Assembly: GCA_041584155.1 (NCBI GenBank)
Contig: JBFHEL010000004.1
Coordinates: 1 to 36,485 of the forward strand
Reading direction: 5' to 3'
Length of the DNA stretch: 36,485 nucleotides
Origin: Saccharicrinis sp041584155
GTDB lineage: Bacteria > Bacteroidota > Bacteroidia > Bacteroidales > Marinilabiliaceae
Part shown: piece by piece, positions 7,716 to 16,244 of the stretch
Position numbering within the stretch: the stretch's first letter is position 1
Layout of the letters: every line of letters begins with the position of its first letter
Notes under the pieces: model-generated
What the model saw: only the letters and a program-made list of their open reading frames with translations
Database searches by the model: none
Told to the model about the DNA's origin: nothing
Made by a program: the position numbers and the translations under genes

Positions 7716-9617
7716 ATGGATCAATACCTGAATATATTAAAGCAGTACTGGGGTTTTGATGGCTTTAGGGCTATGCAGGATCAAATAATATATTCCATTG
7801 GCAAAGGAAAGGATACGCTTGGACTGATGCCTACAGGAGGAGGTAAGTCTATTACCTTTCAGGTGCCGGCATTGGTAAAAGATGGGGTTTGTTTGGTGGT
7901 GACACCTTTGGTGGCTTTGATGAAAGATCAGGTGGCTAATCTCCGAAAACGAAATATAAAGGCGGTTGCTGTTTTTTCGGGTTTATCACGTGAGGAGATT
8001 AGTATAGCTTATGATAACTGTATATTTGGCGGATATAAATTTTTGTATCTATCCCCTGAGCGATTATCAACACCATTGTTTATTGAAAAGCTGGCCTACT
8101 TCAAGGTGAGTATGATTGTGGTGGATGAAGCTCATTGTATTAGTCAGTGGGGCTATGATTTCCGTCCTTCGTATTTTAAAATTGCAGCACTGCGAAAAGA
8201 ATTACCCGGGGTTCCGGTATTGGCTTTAACGGCTACTGCTACTCCTAAAACTGTGGATGATATACAGGAACGATTACTTTTTGAGGAAAAAAATGTAGTG
8301 CAAAAAAGCTTTGTTCGCGACAATCTGTCTTATATAGTCAGGCAAACGGATGATAAACTCAATCAGCTGGTTAAAATAGTACAGTCGGTTAATGGGTGCA
8401 GTGTTGTTTTTGTGCGAAATCGTAAGAAAACGAAGGAGTATACCTTATGGCTTCGTGAGCATGGAATTTCTGCCCATAACTACCATGCGGGTTTAACCCG
8501 CGAGTCTAAAGATTTACGACAAAAGGAGTGGATGGAGGATAAGGTACAGGTAATTGTTTGTACCAATGCTTTTGGGATGGGTATAGATAAACCGGATGTT
8601 CGACTGGTGGTTCATATGGATGCTCCGGATTCTATAGAGGCTTATTTTCAGGAGGCAGGAAGAGCAGGGCGCGATGGAAAAAAAGCCTATGCCGTTATGC
8701 TTTGGTCGGGTGCCGATAAAACACGTTTAAAAAAGAATGTGACGGTTTCGTTTCCTGATAAGGAAGTCATCTTTAGAGTATATGATGCACTGGGAAACTT
8801 TTTTCAACTGGCTTCGGGGCATGGGGAAAATTTGGTTTTTGATTTTGATATGGTGGCTTTTTGCACCGCTTATCATTTTAATTTACTTACCGTTTTTAAT
8901 AGCCTAAAGATTTTACAACGAGCTGGTTATATTGAGTATGAGGAAGAAAGTAACTCGCCTTCCCGAGTTCACTTTATCGCTCAAAAAACCGATTTATACA
9001 GGTTTCAGGTTGAAAATGAAAAGTTTGATGGCTTTATAAAATTGTTATTAAGGTCATATACTGGTTTTTTTACCGAATATGTGGTGATTAATGAAGAATT
9101 GTTGGCAAAAAGGGCCAATGCTAGTGTTCAACTGGTATATCAATACCTTAATAAACTTAATCATCTCAAAATTATTCATTATATCCCTAAAAAATGTACT
9201 CCTCTAATTAGATATTGTTTACCCAGAGAGGAAGTACGATATATGAAGTTATCGAATGAGGTATATCGCGACAGAAAAAAAGACCTGGAATATCGTGTGG
9301 GTTCTATGATTGACTATTGTGAACAATCGCATTTGTGTCGGAGCAAATTTTTATTGAATTATTTTGGGCAAAAAGAGACTGTAGATTGCGGTGTGTGTGA
9401 TGTGTGTATCGATAAAAAGAAAAAAGGTTTATCTAATGTAAAGGCCAATGAAATAGAGCAGAGATTAAGAGAATATCTGAATGCGCCCCTTTCTATACCC
9501 GAACTGGAAGAAAGACTCAGGATGCCGGAGAAAGAGTGGTTGCCAGTTTTTAACTGGTTGGCCGACAATGAAATAATTTATCAGAATGATGAGGGAAAAT
9601 GGCAAGGCAAGGAATAG
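7716..9617 (+). CDS. RecQ-family ATP-dependent DNA helicase
   Basis: The 633-residue 3'-5' DNA helicase is involved in recombination and fork repair. The RecA-like core shows a Walker A motif MPTGGGKS about residues 38-45, the DEAH box VVDEAHCISQWGYDFRPSY, the TATATPKT motif, and motif VI QEAGRAGRDG. A RecQ zinc-binding part follows, with Cys ligands in CRSKFLLNYFG..CGVCDVC. No HRDC domain is obvious; the C-terminus after the zinc module is a short winged-helix-like tail. I start it at the ATG at 7716, because the family begins at the LKQYWGFDGFRAMQ segment and the promoter overlaps any upstream start. Bacteroidota often carry two RecQ paralogues, so I give no gene symbol. Confidence 0.93.
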   Translation: MDQYLNILKQYWGFDGFRAMQDQIIYSIGKGKDTLGLMPTGGGKSITFQVPALVKDGVCLVVTPLVALMKDQVANLRKRNIKAVAVFSGLSREEISIAYDNCIFGGYKFLYLSPERLSTPLFIEKLAYFKVSMIVVDEAHCISQWGYDFRPSYFKIAALRKELPGVPVLALTATATPKTVDDIQERLLFEEKNVVQKSFVRDNLSYIVRQTDDKLNQLVKIVQSVNGCSVVFVRNRKKTKEYTLWLREHGISAHNYHAGLTRESKDLRQKEWMEDKVQVIVCTNAFGMGIDKPDVRLVVHMDAPDSIEAYFQEAGRAGRDGKKAYAVMLWSGADKTRLKKNVTVSFPDKEVIFRVYDALGNFFQLASGHGENLVFDFDMVAFCTAYHFNLLTVFNSLKILQRAGYIEYEEESNSPSRVHFIAQKTDLYRFQVENEKFDGFIKLLLRSYTGFFTEYVVINEELLAKRANASVQLVYQYLNKLNHLKIIHYIPKKCTPLIRYCLPREEVRYMKLSNEVYRDRKKDLEYRVGSMIDYCEQSHLCRSKFLLNYFGQKETVDCGVCDVCIDKKKKGLSNVKANEIEQRLREYLNAPLSIPELEERLRMPEKEWLPVFNWLADNEIIYQNDEGKWQGKE

Positions 9618-9726
9618 GATACTAAAAATAGGTTGCTTCAGGCTTATGTTATAAGAATAGGAAAATGTGAGGAGAGTGGTCATTTTATTGCTAATGCACT
9701 GTGAACTTAATCATTAAATTAATAAT

Positions 9727-9757
9727 TTTCATTCCCTCATTAAATTTAGTACTTTTG
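9727..9757 (+). promoter_or_regulatory. Probable Bacteroidota-type promoter of the DUF5063/exonuclease genes
   Basis: TACTTTTG at 9750-9757 is a perfect TAnnTTTG element. The -33 position holds TTTC (9727-9730) rather than TTTG, with a 19-bp spacer. The start of transcription would fall near 9763, too close to the ATG at 9771, which favours the ATG at 9795. Confidence 0.55.
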
Positions 9758-9794
9758 CACACTAATTTTAATGTGCTATTCGTATAAGGTATTT

Positions 9795-10418
9795 ATGGAA
9801 GAAGAATTTAATCATATAGTATATTCAAAAAATGTACTTGAATTTGTAACAGTTGCAAATGAATACTGTAACCAGCTTGAAAATGCATATGATTTAACTA
9901 CAAAACAGTTGTTGGTAGTAACAGTGCGAATACTCCCATTGTTATATATTAAGGCCGTGGTTTTACCTAAGCCAGAATATTTGTTGGAGGAAAATATTGA
10001 AAAAGCAATTCAAGAAGAAGACTATGTGAGGATTCAGCATGCATTGCTAACAAAATTAGGTCAATACGATGATTTTCTTGAAGTATTTGTGCCGGATAAT
10101 GAGCAGGAGCAAGGTGAAGTCGCAAATAGTATTGCTGAGAATCTTACCGATATCTATCAGGACGTAAAGAATTTTTTGTTTTCTTACAGAATTGGGGTGA
10201 CTGAGATAATGAATGATGCGTTAGTGGATTTAATTGATTCATTTGAGCTATACTGGGGTCAAAAATTAGTGAATGTTTTAAGAGCTTGTCATTACGTATT
10301 ATACAGTGGAAAAGATTTAGAGGATGATGTAATAGAAAGCGCCGAAAATGAGATGCCAAAAAAAGATAATGATTGGTTTAATCGTTTTCAGGACCAGTGG
10401 AATGATGAGGATAACTGA
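9795..10418 (+). CDS. DUF5063 domain-containing protein
   Basis: The 207-residue, acidic, largely helical protein matches my recollection of the DUF5063 family, a Bacteroidota protein of unknown function normally found next to a 3'-5' exonuclease and an RlmI-like methyltransferase, as here. It has no signal peptide, membrane segment or catalytic motif. The tail is acidic and polar (DWFNRFQDQWNDEDN). The start at 9795 (MEEEFNHIVYS) is preferred over the ATG at 9771 because of the promoter position. The exonuclease gene follows after 15 bp, so the two are probably cotranscribed. Its function is unknown; the conserved neighbourhood hints at RNA or DNA processing. Confidence 0.75.
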   Translation: MEEEFNHIVYSKNVLEFVTVANEYCNQLENAYDLTTKQLLVVTVRILPLLYIKAVVLPKPEYLLEENIEKAIQEEDYVRIQHALLTKLGQYDDFLEVFVPDNEQEQGEVANSIAENLTDIYQDVKNFLFSYRIGVTEIMNDALVDLIDSFELYWGQKLVNVLRACHYVLYSGKDLEDDVIESAENEMPKKDNDWFNRFQDQWNDEDN

Positions 10419-10433
10419 TTAAAAGAAGAAGTT

Positions 10434-11051
10434 TTGGTAAAAAACACGATAAGTAACGAGTCTTTAAATGACTTACCTTTACAGCAATATAGCGGTGAAA
10501 TTGTGCTGGTAGAAGATGCACAAGGTATGATTCAATTCTTTAAAGAAATAGAAGGAGAAACATTATTAGGGTTTGATACAGAAACCCGTCCTTCATTTAA
10601 GAAAGGACTTATGCATCAGATTGCTCTATTGCAACTTACTACAGGAAAATCAACTTATCTAATACGGTTAAATAAAACAGGTCTGACCAAAGAGCTTCAG
10701 CAACTATTTTCCAATGCTGCTATACTCAAGGTTGGGGTAGGTATAAGGGATGATATCAGAGGGTTACAGCGTTTGGTTTCCTTTAAACCAGAAGGGTTTG
10801 TTGAATTACAAACCATGGCCACTGAGAAAGGCTTAAAAGATTTCTCATTAAAAAAACTGGCAGGTATTTTATTGCATTTCAGAGTTTCCAAACGTCAACG
10901 TCTGTCAAATTGGGAAGCTGAAACTTTATCACCAGCACAAATGGTGTATGCCGCTACTGATTCCTGGGTGGCGCGTGAGATATTTAAAAGGCTAACTACC
11001 CTTGATGCAAGTAAGGTCATCGATGTAGAAGCCCAAAGCCAGGAAAACTAG
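10434..11051 (+). CDS. 3'-5' exonuclease, DEDDy (RNase D-like) family
   Basis: The 205-residue protein corresponds to the single exonuclease domain of the DEDD superfamily. The motifs are Exo I FDTETRP (Asp and Glu metal ligands) near residue 43, Exo II around GVGIRDDIRGLQ, and Exo III YAATDSWVAREI, with the Tyr and Asp of the DEDDy type. No HRDC domain follows, so it is shorter than RNase D. It begins with a TTG codon at 10434, preceded by a purine-rich AAAAGAAGAAG. The N-terminal sequence (ISNESLNDLPLQQYSGEI) looks like conserved family sequence and there is no ATG near it, so TTG is the likely real start. The substrate (RNA or DNA) is undetermined. Confidence 0.88.
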   Translation: MVKNTISNESLNDLPLQQYSGEIVLVEDAQGMIQFFKEIEGETLLGFDTETRPSFKKGLMHQIALLQLTTGKSTYLIRLNKTGLTKELQQLFSNAAILKVGVGIRDDIRGLQRLVSFKPEGFVELQTMATEKGLKDFSLKKLAGILLHFRVSKRQRLSNWEAETLSPAQMVYAATDSWVAREIFKRLTTLDASKVIDVEAQSQEN

Positions 11052-11085
11052 GATTTGTTCATTATTCAAAAAATAATCACTATTT

Positions 11086-12270
11086 ATGTCATATATAAAA
11101 GTAGTTCTTAAATCAGGGAAAGATCAATCGTTGCGGAGATTTCATCCCTGGGTTTTTAGTGGTGCCATAAAAAAAATATATGGGGAACCTGCCGAAGGAG
11201 ATATTGTCTCGGTGTATGATAATAAGGATGAGTTCCTGGGCCTTGGGCATTACCAAATAGGATCTATCTCAATTCGTATTGTTTCTTTTGTAGAGCTTGA
11301 AATCAACCATCAGTTTTGGGAAGATAAAATTAAACAAGCCTATCAATTGCGTAAGGTTCAGGGGTTAATTTCTGATTCTCAAACAAATGCATATCGACTT
11401 GTTCATGCCGAAGGAGATAGTATGCCCGGGTTGATTATTGATATGTATGGGGATACTGCCGTAGTTCAGATGCACTCAATAGGTATGTTTTTAATTAAAG
11501 ACGATATTGATGAAATCCTTAAAAAAATATTTGGCGATGAACTTAAAGCCATCTATAATAAGTCGGAAAGTACAATACCCTATAAAGCGAAAGTAGAACC
11601 GGAAAATGGCTATACTTTTGGCCATTCAGAAACAAGAATTGCCTTGGAGAACGGTTTGAAATTTAGGGTTGATTGGGAAAAGGGACAGAAAACAGGTTTT
11701 TTTGTCGATCAACGGGATAATCGCTCTTTACTAGAGCAGTATAGTAAAGGGAGATCGGTATTAAATATGTTTTGCTATACCGGAGGATTTTCTTTTTATG
11801 CGATGCGTGGCGGTGCAGAACTGGTACACTCTGTGGATAGCTCAGAACGTGCTATAGAACTGACAAAAGAAAATGTGGAGTTAAATTTTCCAGGAGATAA
11901 ACGCCATGATGCTTTTGCTGTCGATGCTTTTAAGTATCTGGACGATATTAAAGATAAATACGATCTAATTATTCTTGACCCTCCTGCTTTTGCCAAGCAT
12001 CACAATGTTTTGAATAATGCTTTACAGGGATATAAGAAGTTAAATGCCAAGGCTTTTGAACAAATTAAACCCGGAGGTATATTGTTTACCTTTTCATGCT
12101 CTCAGGTTGTGAGTAAAGATGCTTTTCGTAAAGCAGTATTTTCAGCTGCAGCTAAGTCGGGCAGAAATGTCAGGATCTTAAATCAAATGACTCAGCCTGC
12201 TGATCATCCGGTAAATATTTATCATCCTGAAGGAGAGTATCTTAAGGGCTTGGTTTTGTATGTGGAGTAG
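11086..12270 (+). CDS. rlmI: Class I SAM-dependent rRNA (cytosine-C5) methyltransferase, RlmI-like
   Basis: The 394-residue enzyme has the RlmI domain order: an N-terminal PUA RNA-binding domain (FHPWVFSGAI to about residue 75), a linker domain, and a Rossmann methyltransferase. SAM motif I is LNMFCYTGGFSFYA, the acidic residue is VDSSERA, the catalytic-site motif is LDPPAFAKH, and the catalytic Cys region is FSCSQVVS. RlmI makes m5C1962 in 23S rRNA in E. coli; the same target is inferred here. It starts 34 bp after the exonuclease and probably shares its transcript. Confidence 0.9.
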   Translation: MSYIKVVLKSGKDQSLRRFHPWVFSGAIKKIYGEPAEGDIVSVYDNKDEFLGLGHYQIGSISIRIVSFVELEINHQFWEDKIKQAYQLRKVQGLISDSQTNAYRLVHAEGDSMPGLIIDMYGDTAVVQMHSIGMFLIKDDIDEILKKIFGDELKAIYNKSESTIPYKAKVEPENGYTFGHSETRIALENGLKFRVDWEKGQKTGFFVDQRDNRSLLEQYSKGRSVLNMFCYTGGFSFYAMRGGAELVHSVDSSERAIELTKENVELNFPGDKRHDAFAVDAFKYLDDIKDKYDLIILDPPAFAKHHNVLNNALQGYKKLNAKAFEQIKPGGILFTFSCSQVVSKDAFRKAVFSAAAKSGRNVRILNQMTQPADHPVNIYHPEGEYLKGLVLYVE

Positions 12271-12374
12271 TAGTGGCTGATGATAAGATAATTGATTATT
12301 AATGATAATGAGAAGAGATAAAAGGTACTGTCTATTAAGGTTTGTTTAATAGTCAATTATCTAAAAAATACTGT

Positions 12375-13619
12375 ATGAAATTTAAAGAATTCAATTTTAC
12401 CCCGGAAGTGATGGATGGCCTGGATGCCATGCGTTTTGAGGAAGCTACGCCGGTTCAGTCTCAGACTATCCCTATTATACGTAAAGGTGATGATTTAATA
12501 GCTTGTGCGCAGACTGGAACTGGAAAAACAGCGGCCTATCTGCTTCCTGTACTTGATCAGTTGGTAAATAATAATCAGGATGGTTGTACTGCTGTTATCC
12601 TGGTGCCCACAAGAGAATTGGCCTTGCAGATTGATCAGCAGATTGAAGGTTTTAGTTATTTTTTGTCAGTAACCTCACTGGCTGTTTTTGGAGGGAATGA
12701 TAAAAATCTTTGGGATCAGCAAAAACAAGCCTTAACTCAAGGGGCTGATATCATTGTGGCTACTCCCGGACGTATGATTCAACATTTAACAATGGGATAT
12801 GTCGACTTTAAATCTGTGAAGCATTTTATTCTGGATGAGGCTGATAGGATGTTAGATATGGGTTTTCATGAAGATATTATGCAGATTGAAAGCTTTTTGC
12901 CTAAGGAAAATCGTCAGAATCTTTTGTTTTCAGCAACTATGCCTCCCAAAATTAGAGAGCTGGCAAAGAAATTACTAAATAATCCGCAGGAAATTAATAT
13001 CGCTATCTCAAAGCCGGCAGAAGGAATTCTTCAGGCTGCTTATGTGGTTCATGATTATCAGAAAACAGATTTAATAGTTGACCTATTAAAAGATAAGGAT
13101 CTGCCAAGTATTATCATCTTTGTTTCTCGTAAGGCTATGGTGAATGAGATTGTAAGAGCCTTAAATAGAAATAATTTTAATGCCAGAGCCATTCATTCTG
13201 ACCTTGAACAAAATGAACGTATTGAGGTGCTTCGTGAGTTTAAAAACAGAAATATACAGATTTTAGTAGCCACTGATATTGTTGCACGAGGTATTGATAT
13301 TGAGAAAATAGATTTGGTGATTAATTTTGATGTTCCCAATGATGCGGAAGATTATGTACATCGTATTGGTAGGACAGCAAGAGCTAAAACACAAGGGGTA
13401 GGTATTACTTTTATCAATGAAGAGGATCAGGTTGATTTCTATAAAATTGAACAATTAATTGAAACTACAATCTACAAAATTCCTCTTCCTCCTCATTATG
13501 ACGAAGCTCCTGAATATAATCCTGAAGCAAAAATGAGAAGAGGAGGGAATAAATTTAGAAAGAAACCTAATAAAGGTAAACGTCCGCCCAGAAAGAAAAA
13601 CAATCAGAAGGAAAGCTGA
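12375..13619 (+). CDS. DEAD-box ATP-dependent RNA helicase
   Basis: The 414-residue protein has the full helicase core: Q-motif region FKEFNFTPEVMDGL, Walker A AQTGTGKT near residue 45, PTRELALQI, the DEAD box LDEADRMLDMGF near 152, SAT (FSATMPP), and motif VI HRIGRTAR. A basic, low-complexity tail of about 30 residues rich in Lys, Arg and Gly follows (RRGGNKFRKKPNKGKR), typical of RhlE-type RNA helicases used in ribosome assembly or cold adaptation. I use the ATG at 12375 (MKFKEFNF) rather than a TTG 33 bp upstream, since family members begin at this motif. Confidence 0.92.
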   Translation: MKFKEFNFTPEVMDGLDAMRFEEATPVQSQTIPIIRKGDDLIACAQTGTGKTAAYLLPVLDQLVNNNQDGCTAVILVPTRELALQIDQQIEGFSYFLSVTSLAVFGGNDKNLWDQQKQALTQGADIIVATPGRMIQHLTMGYVDFKSVKHFILDEADRMLDMGFHEDIMQIESFLPKENRQNLLFSATMPPKIRELAKKLLNNPQEINIAISKPAEGILQAAYVVHDYQKTDLIVDLLKDKDLPSIIIFVSRKAMVNEIVRALNRNNFNARAIHSDLEQNERIEVLREFKNRNIQILVATDIVARGIDIEKIDLVINFDVPNDAEDYVHRIGRTARAKTQGVGITFINEEDQVDFYKIEQLIETTIYKIPLPPHYDEAPEYNPEAKMRRGGNKFRKKPNKGKRPPRKKNNQKES

Positions 13620-13976
13620 TACCTCATTGAATTTAAAAAATCCTCCTGAACAATTCTTTTTAGCCATCAAACACACTAAGTTGTATGGTGGCTTGGTTTT
13701 TCTTAGTAGCAATTCTTGTTATTATACTGCCTGAGGATGGTTGAATTGTGATGAAAATAATAGGCTATAAACCAGAAGCGCAGAGCCGGGGTGATTAAAA
13801 TGCTTTTGTCGAACAAGGCGTTGAATTTTATAATGGTTATTAATATGCCACAGGTAAAAAAAAATTAGAGGTAAAATTACGTCCAATTCTCATACATTAA
13901 AACCAACAAGTAAAGGCTATAAATTACTTTTAACTTTCAACTTATTATAACTAATTGTTAAGAAGTAAAATTACTC
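13620..13976. other. Intergenic region between the DEAD-box helicase and tex
   Basis: 357 bp without a convincing gene. TACTTTTA at 13925-13932 differs from TAnnTTTG by one base and could be the -7 element for tex. A 19-codon hydrophobic frame starting at 13685 (MVAWFFLVAILVIILPEDG) could encode a membrane microprotein but has no ribosome binding site. I see no clear terminator. Confidence 0.4.
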
Positions 13977-16106
13977 ATGTCAGATCAAATCAATCAAATT
14001 ATAGCAACAGAGTTACAGTTGCAGTTGAGTCATGTTAATAATACCATCCAATTAATTAAAGAGGGGGCAACCGTTCCTTTTATAAGTCGCTACCGAAAAG
14101 AGATGACAGGTAGTATGGATGAAGTAAACGTAGCATTGGTAAAGGAGCGCTACGAAAAATTGTGCGAAATAGAGAAACGTAAAGAAAGTATTCTTAAATC
14201 GATGAGTGAGCAGGAGGTTTTAACTCCTGAGTTGAAGGCGAGGATTGAGAATTGTTATCAAGCTGCCGAGCTGGAGGATATTTATCTTCCTTATAAACCT
14301 AAGCGAAAGACTAGGGCTGTAAAAGCAAAAGAAAAAGGTCTGGAGCCACTGGCTAAAATGTTGATGAAACAGTATGAGCGTGATGTGGAAGGGAAAGCAG
14401 CTCAGTTTGTTGGTGAGGAAGTAGCTGATGCTGAGGAAGCGCTGCAAGGTGCCCGTGATATTATTGCTGAATGGATTAATGAGAATAGCGTTGCCCGCGA
14501 TATAGTGCGCTCTGTTTTTGATCGGGGAGCCATTCTTTCTTCAAGTCTGGTAAAGGGTAAAGAAGAAGAAGGAATAAAATACAAAGATTACTTTGATTTT
14601 AGTGAGCCCTTAAAAAAATGTCCCAGTCATCGTTTGTTAGCCATCAGAAGAGGAGAGAAGGAAGGAATTCTAAAAGTTTCAATTGCTCCTGATGATGAGG
14701 AAATTTTACATCGTTTGGGCAGGTATTTTGTTAAAGGAAATAATGAATCTGCTGATCAGGTGGTTTTGGCCTTAAAAGATTCAAGTAAACGTTTATTAAA
14801 ACCTTCAATTGAAACAGAATTTGCTAATCTTTCTAAGGAAAAAGCAGATGCAGAGGCTATTAAGGTGTTTGCCAATAATCTGCGTCAATTGTTATTGTCT
14901 TCTCCTTTGGGACAAAAACGGGTATTGGCTATTGATCCGGGCTTTCGTACAGGATGTAAGGTGGTTTGTTTAGATGCTCAGGGAAATTTATTGCATAACG
15001 AGAATATATATCCTCATCCCCCCCAAAGAGATACCAAGCAGGCTGCAAAAAAAATAAGCTCATTGGTAGATGCTTATAAAATTGAAGCAGTAGCCATTGG
15101 TAATGGTACTGCCTCGCGTGAAACGGAGACTTTTATTCGAAATTTAAAATATAGCAGAGAAATTCAGGTGTTTGTGGTCAGTGAAGATGGAGCATCGGTT
15201 TATTCGGCCAGTAAAGTGGCGCGTGATGAGTTTCCTGAGTACGATGTAACTGTGCGTGGTGCAGTATCAATAGGACGTAGGTTAATAGATCCATTGGCTG
15301 AGTTGGTGAAGATTGATCCTAAATCCATAGGGGTTGGCCAATATCAGCATGATGTAGACCAAGGTAATCTGAAATCATCGTTGGATCAGGTGGTTGAATC
15401 CTGTGTCAATAAGGTAGGGGTCGATTTAAATACTTCAAGTATGCATTTGCTGACTTATGTATCCGGCTTAGGACCTCAGCTGGCTAAAAATATTGTTGAG
15501 TACCGCAAAGAAAACGGTCCTTTTGTTTCCAGAAATGACCTGAAAAAGGTCCCTCGTCTGGGTGCCAAAGCTTATGAGCAAGCTGCTGCTTTTTTACGTA
15601 TAAGTAACGCAGCGAATCCATTGGATAATTCGGCTGTTCACCCGGAGTCTTATTCTATAGTAGAGAAAATGGCCAAGGATCAGGGGTCCACCCTGAAGGA
15701 TCTGATGACAGATTCAGATGCCAGAAAGGGAATAAAACTTAATAATTATATTACCGATAAGGTTGGACTGCCTACATTAAAGGATATTGTAAGTGAGTTA
15801 GAGAAACCGGCTCGTGACCCGCGTCAGCTTATTAAAGTTTTTGAATTTGATAAAAATATCTATTCAATCGAAGATTTAATAGAAGGAATGATTTTGCCAG
15901 GTATTGTTACAAATATTACCAATTTTGGCGCTTTTGTAGATGTTGGCGTTAAACAGGATGGGCTGGTGCATATCTCGCAGTTGGCCAATAAGTTTATTAG
16001 CGATCCCAATGAAATAGTTACCTTACATCAACATGTAAAAGTAAAGGTTGTGGAGGTGGATAGGAGTCGTAAACGTATTCAGCTTTCGATGAAGGATGTG
16101 GATTAG
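13977..16106 (+). CDS. tex: Tex-family S1 RNA-binding transcription accessory protein
   Basis: The 709-residue protein is normal in length for Tex. The N-terminal helical region (FISRYRKEMTGSMDEV) is a family signature. The YqgF/RNase H-like domain follows (VLAIDPGFRTGCKVV near residue 315), then helix-hairpin-helix motifs (YVSGLGPQLAKNIVEYR and LKKVPRLGAKAYEQAA), and a C-terminal S1 domain (MILPGIVTNITNFGAFVDVG to IQLSMKD). Tex is related to eukaryotic Spt6 and acts on transcription and stress tolerance, through a mechanism not fully settled. It is a single-gene unit closed by a strong terminator. Confidence 0.95.
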   Translation: MSDQINQIIATELQLQLSHVNNTIQLIKEGATVPFISRYRKEMTGSMDEVNVALVKERYEKLCEIEKRKESILKSMSEQEVLTPELKARIENCYQAAELEDIYLPYKPKRKTRAVKAKEKGLEPLAKMLMKQYERDVEGKAAQFVGEEVADAEEALQGARDIIAEWINENSVARDIVRSVFDRGAILSSSLVKGKEEEGIKYKDYFDFSEPLKKCPSHRLLAIRRGEKEGILKVSIAPDDEEILHRLGRYFVKGNNESADQVVLALKDSSKRLLKPSIETEFANLSKEKADAEAIKVFANNLRQLLLSSPLGQKRVLAIDPGFRTGCKVVCLDAQGNLLHNENIYPHPPQRDTKQAAKKISSLVDAYKIEAVAIGNGTASRETETFIRNLKYSREIQVFVVSEDGASVYSASKVARDEFPEYDVTVRGAVSIGRRLIDPLAELVKIDPKSIGVGQYQHDVDQGNLKSSLDQVVESCVNKVGVDLNTSSMHLLTYVSGLGPQLAKNIVEYRKENGPFVSRNDLKKVPRLGAKAYEQAAAFLRISNAANPLDNSAVHPESYSIVEKMAKDQGSTLKDLMTDSDARKGIKLNNYITDKVGLPTLKDIVSELEKPARDPRQLIKVFEFDKNIYSIEDLIEGMILPGIVTNITNFGAFVDVGVKQDGLVHISQLANKFISDPNEIVTLHQHVKVKVVEVDRSRKRIQLSMKDVD

Positions 16107-16126
16107 TCATAAAAAATAAAAATAGG

Positions 16127-16168
16127 AGGAGCCGTTCTTTAATTTATAAGGAACGGCTCCTTATTTTT
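16127..16168 (+). terminator. Rho-independent terminator after tex
   Basis: Perfect 11-bp stem AGGAGCCGTTC / GAACGGCTCCT (16127-16137 and 16151-16161) with a 13-nt loop, followed by a T-rich stretch (TATTTTTAT). It lies 21 bp after the tex stop. Confidence 0.85.
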
Positions 16169-16175
16169 ATGTAGG

Positions 16176-16208
16176 TTTGCCTAAAGCTAAAATATTTATA
16201 TATATTTG
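16176..16208 (+). promoter_or_regulatory. Bacteroidota-type promoter of the amino acid symporter
   Basis: TTTG at 16176-16179 and TATATTTG at 16201-16208, with a 21-bp spacer, match the -33/-7 pattern. The start of transcription would be near 16214, giving a leader of about 30 nt before the ATG at 16245. Confidence 0.6.
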
Positions 16209-16244
16209 TTTTTATACAAAAAAAACTGAAAAAAATAGGGGTTT

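Noticed and set aside
13685..13744. 19-codon hydrophobic frame before tex
   Set aside because: A membrane microprotein is possible, but there is no initiation signal and no conservation evidence.
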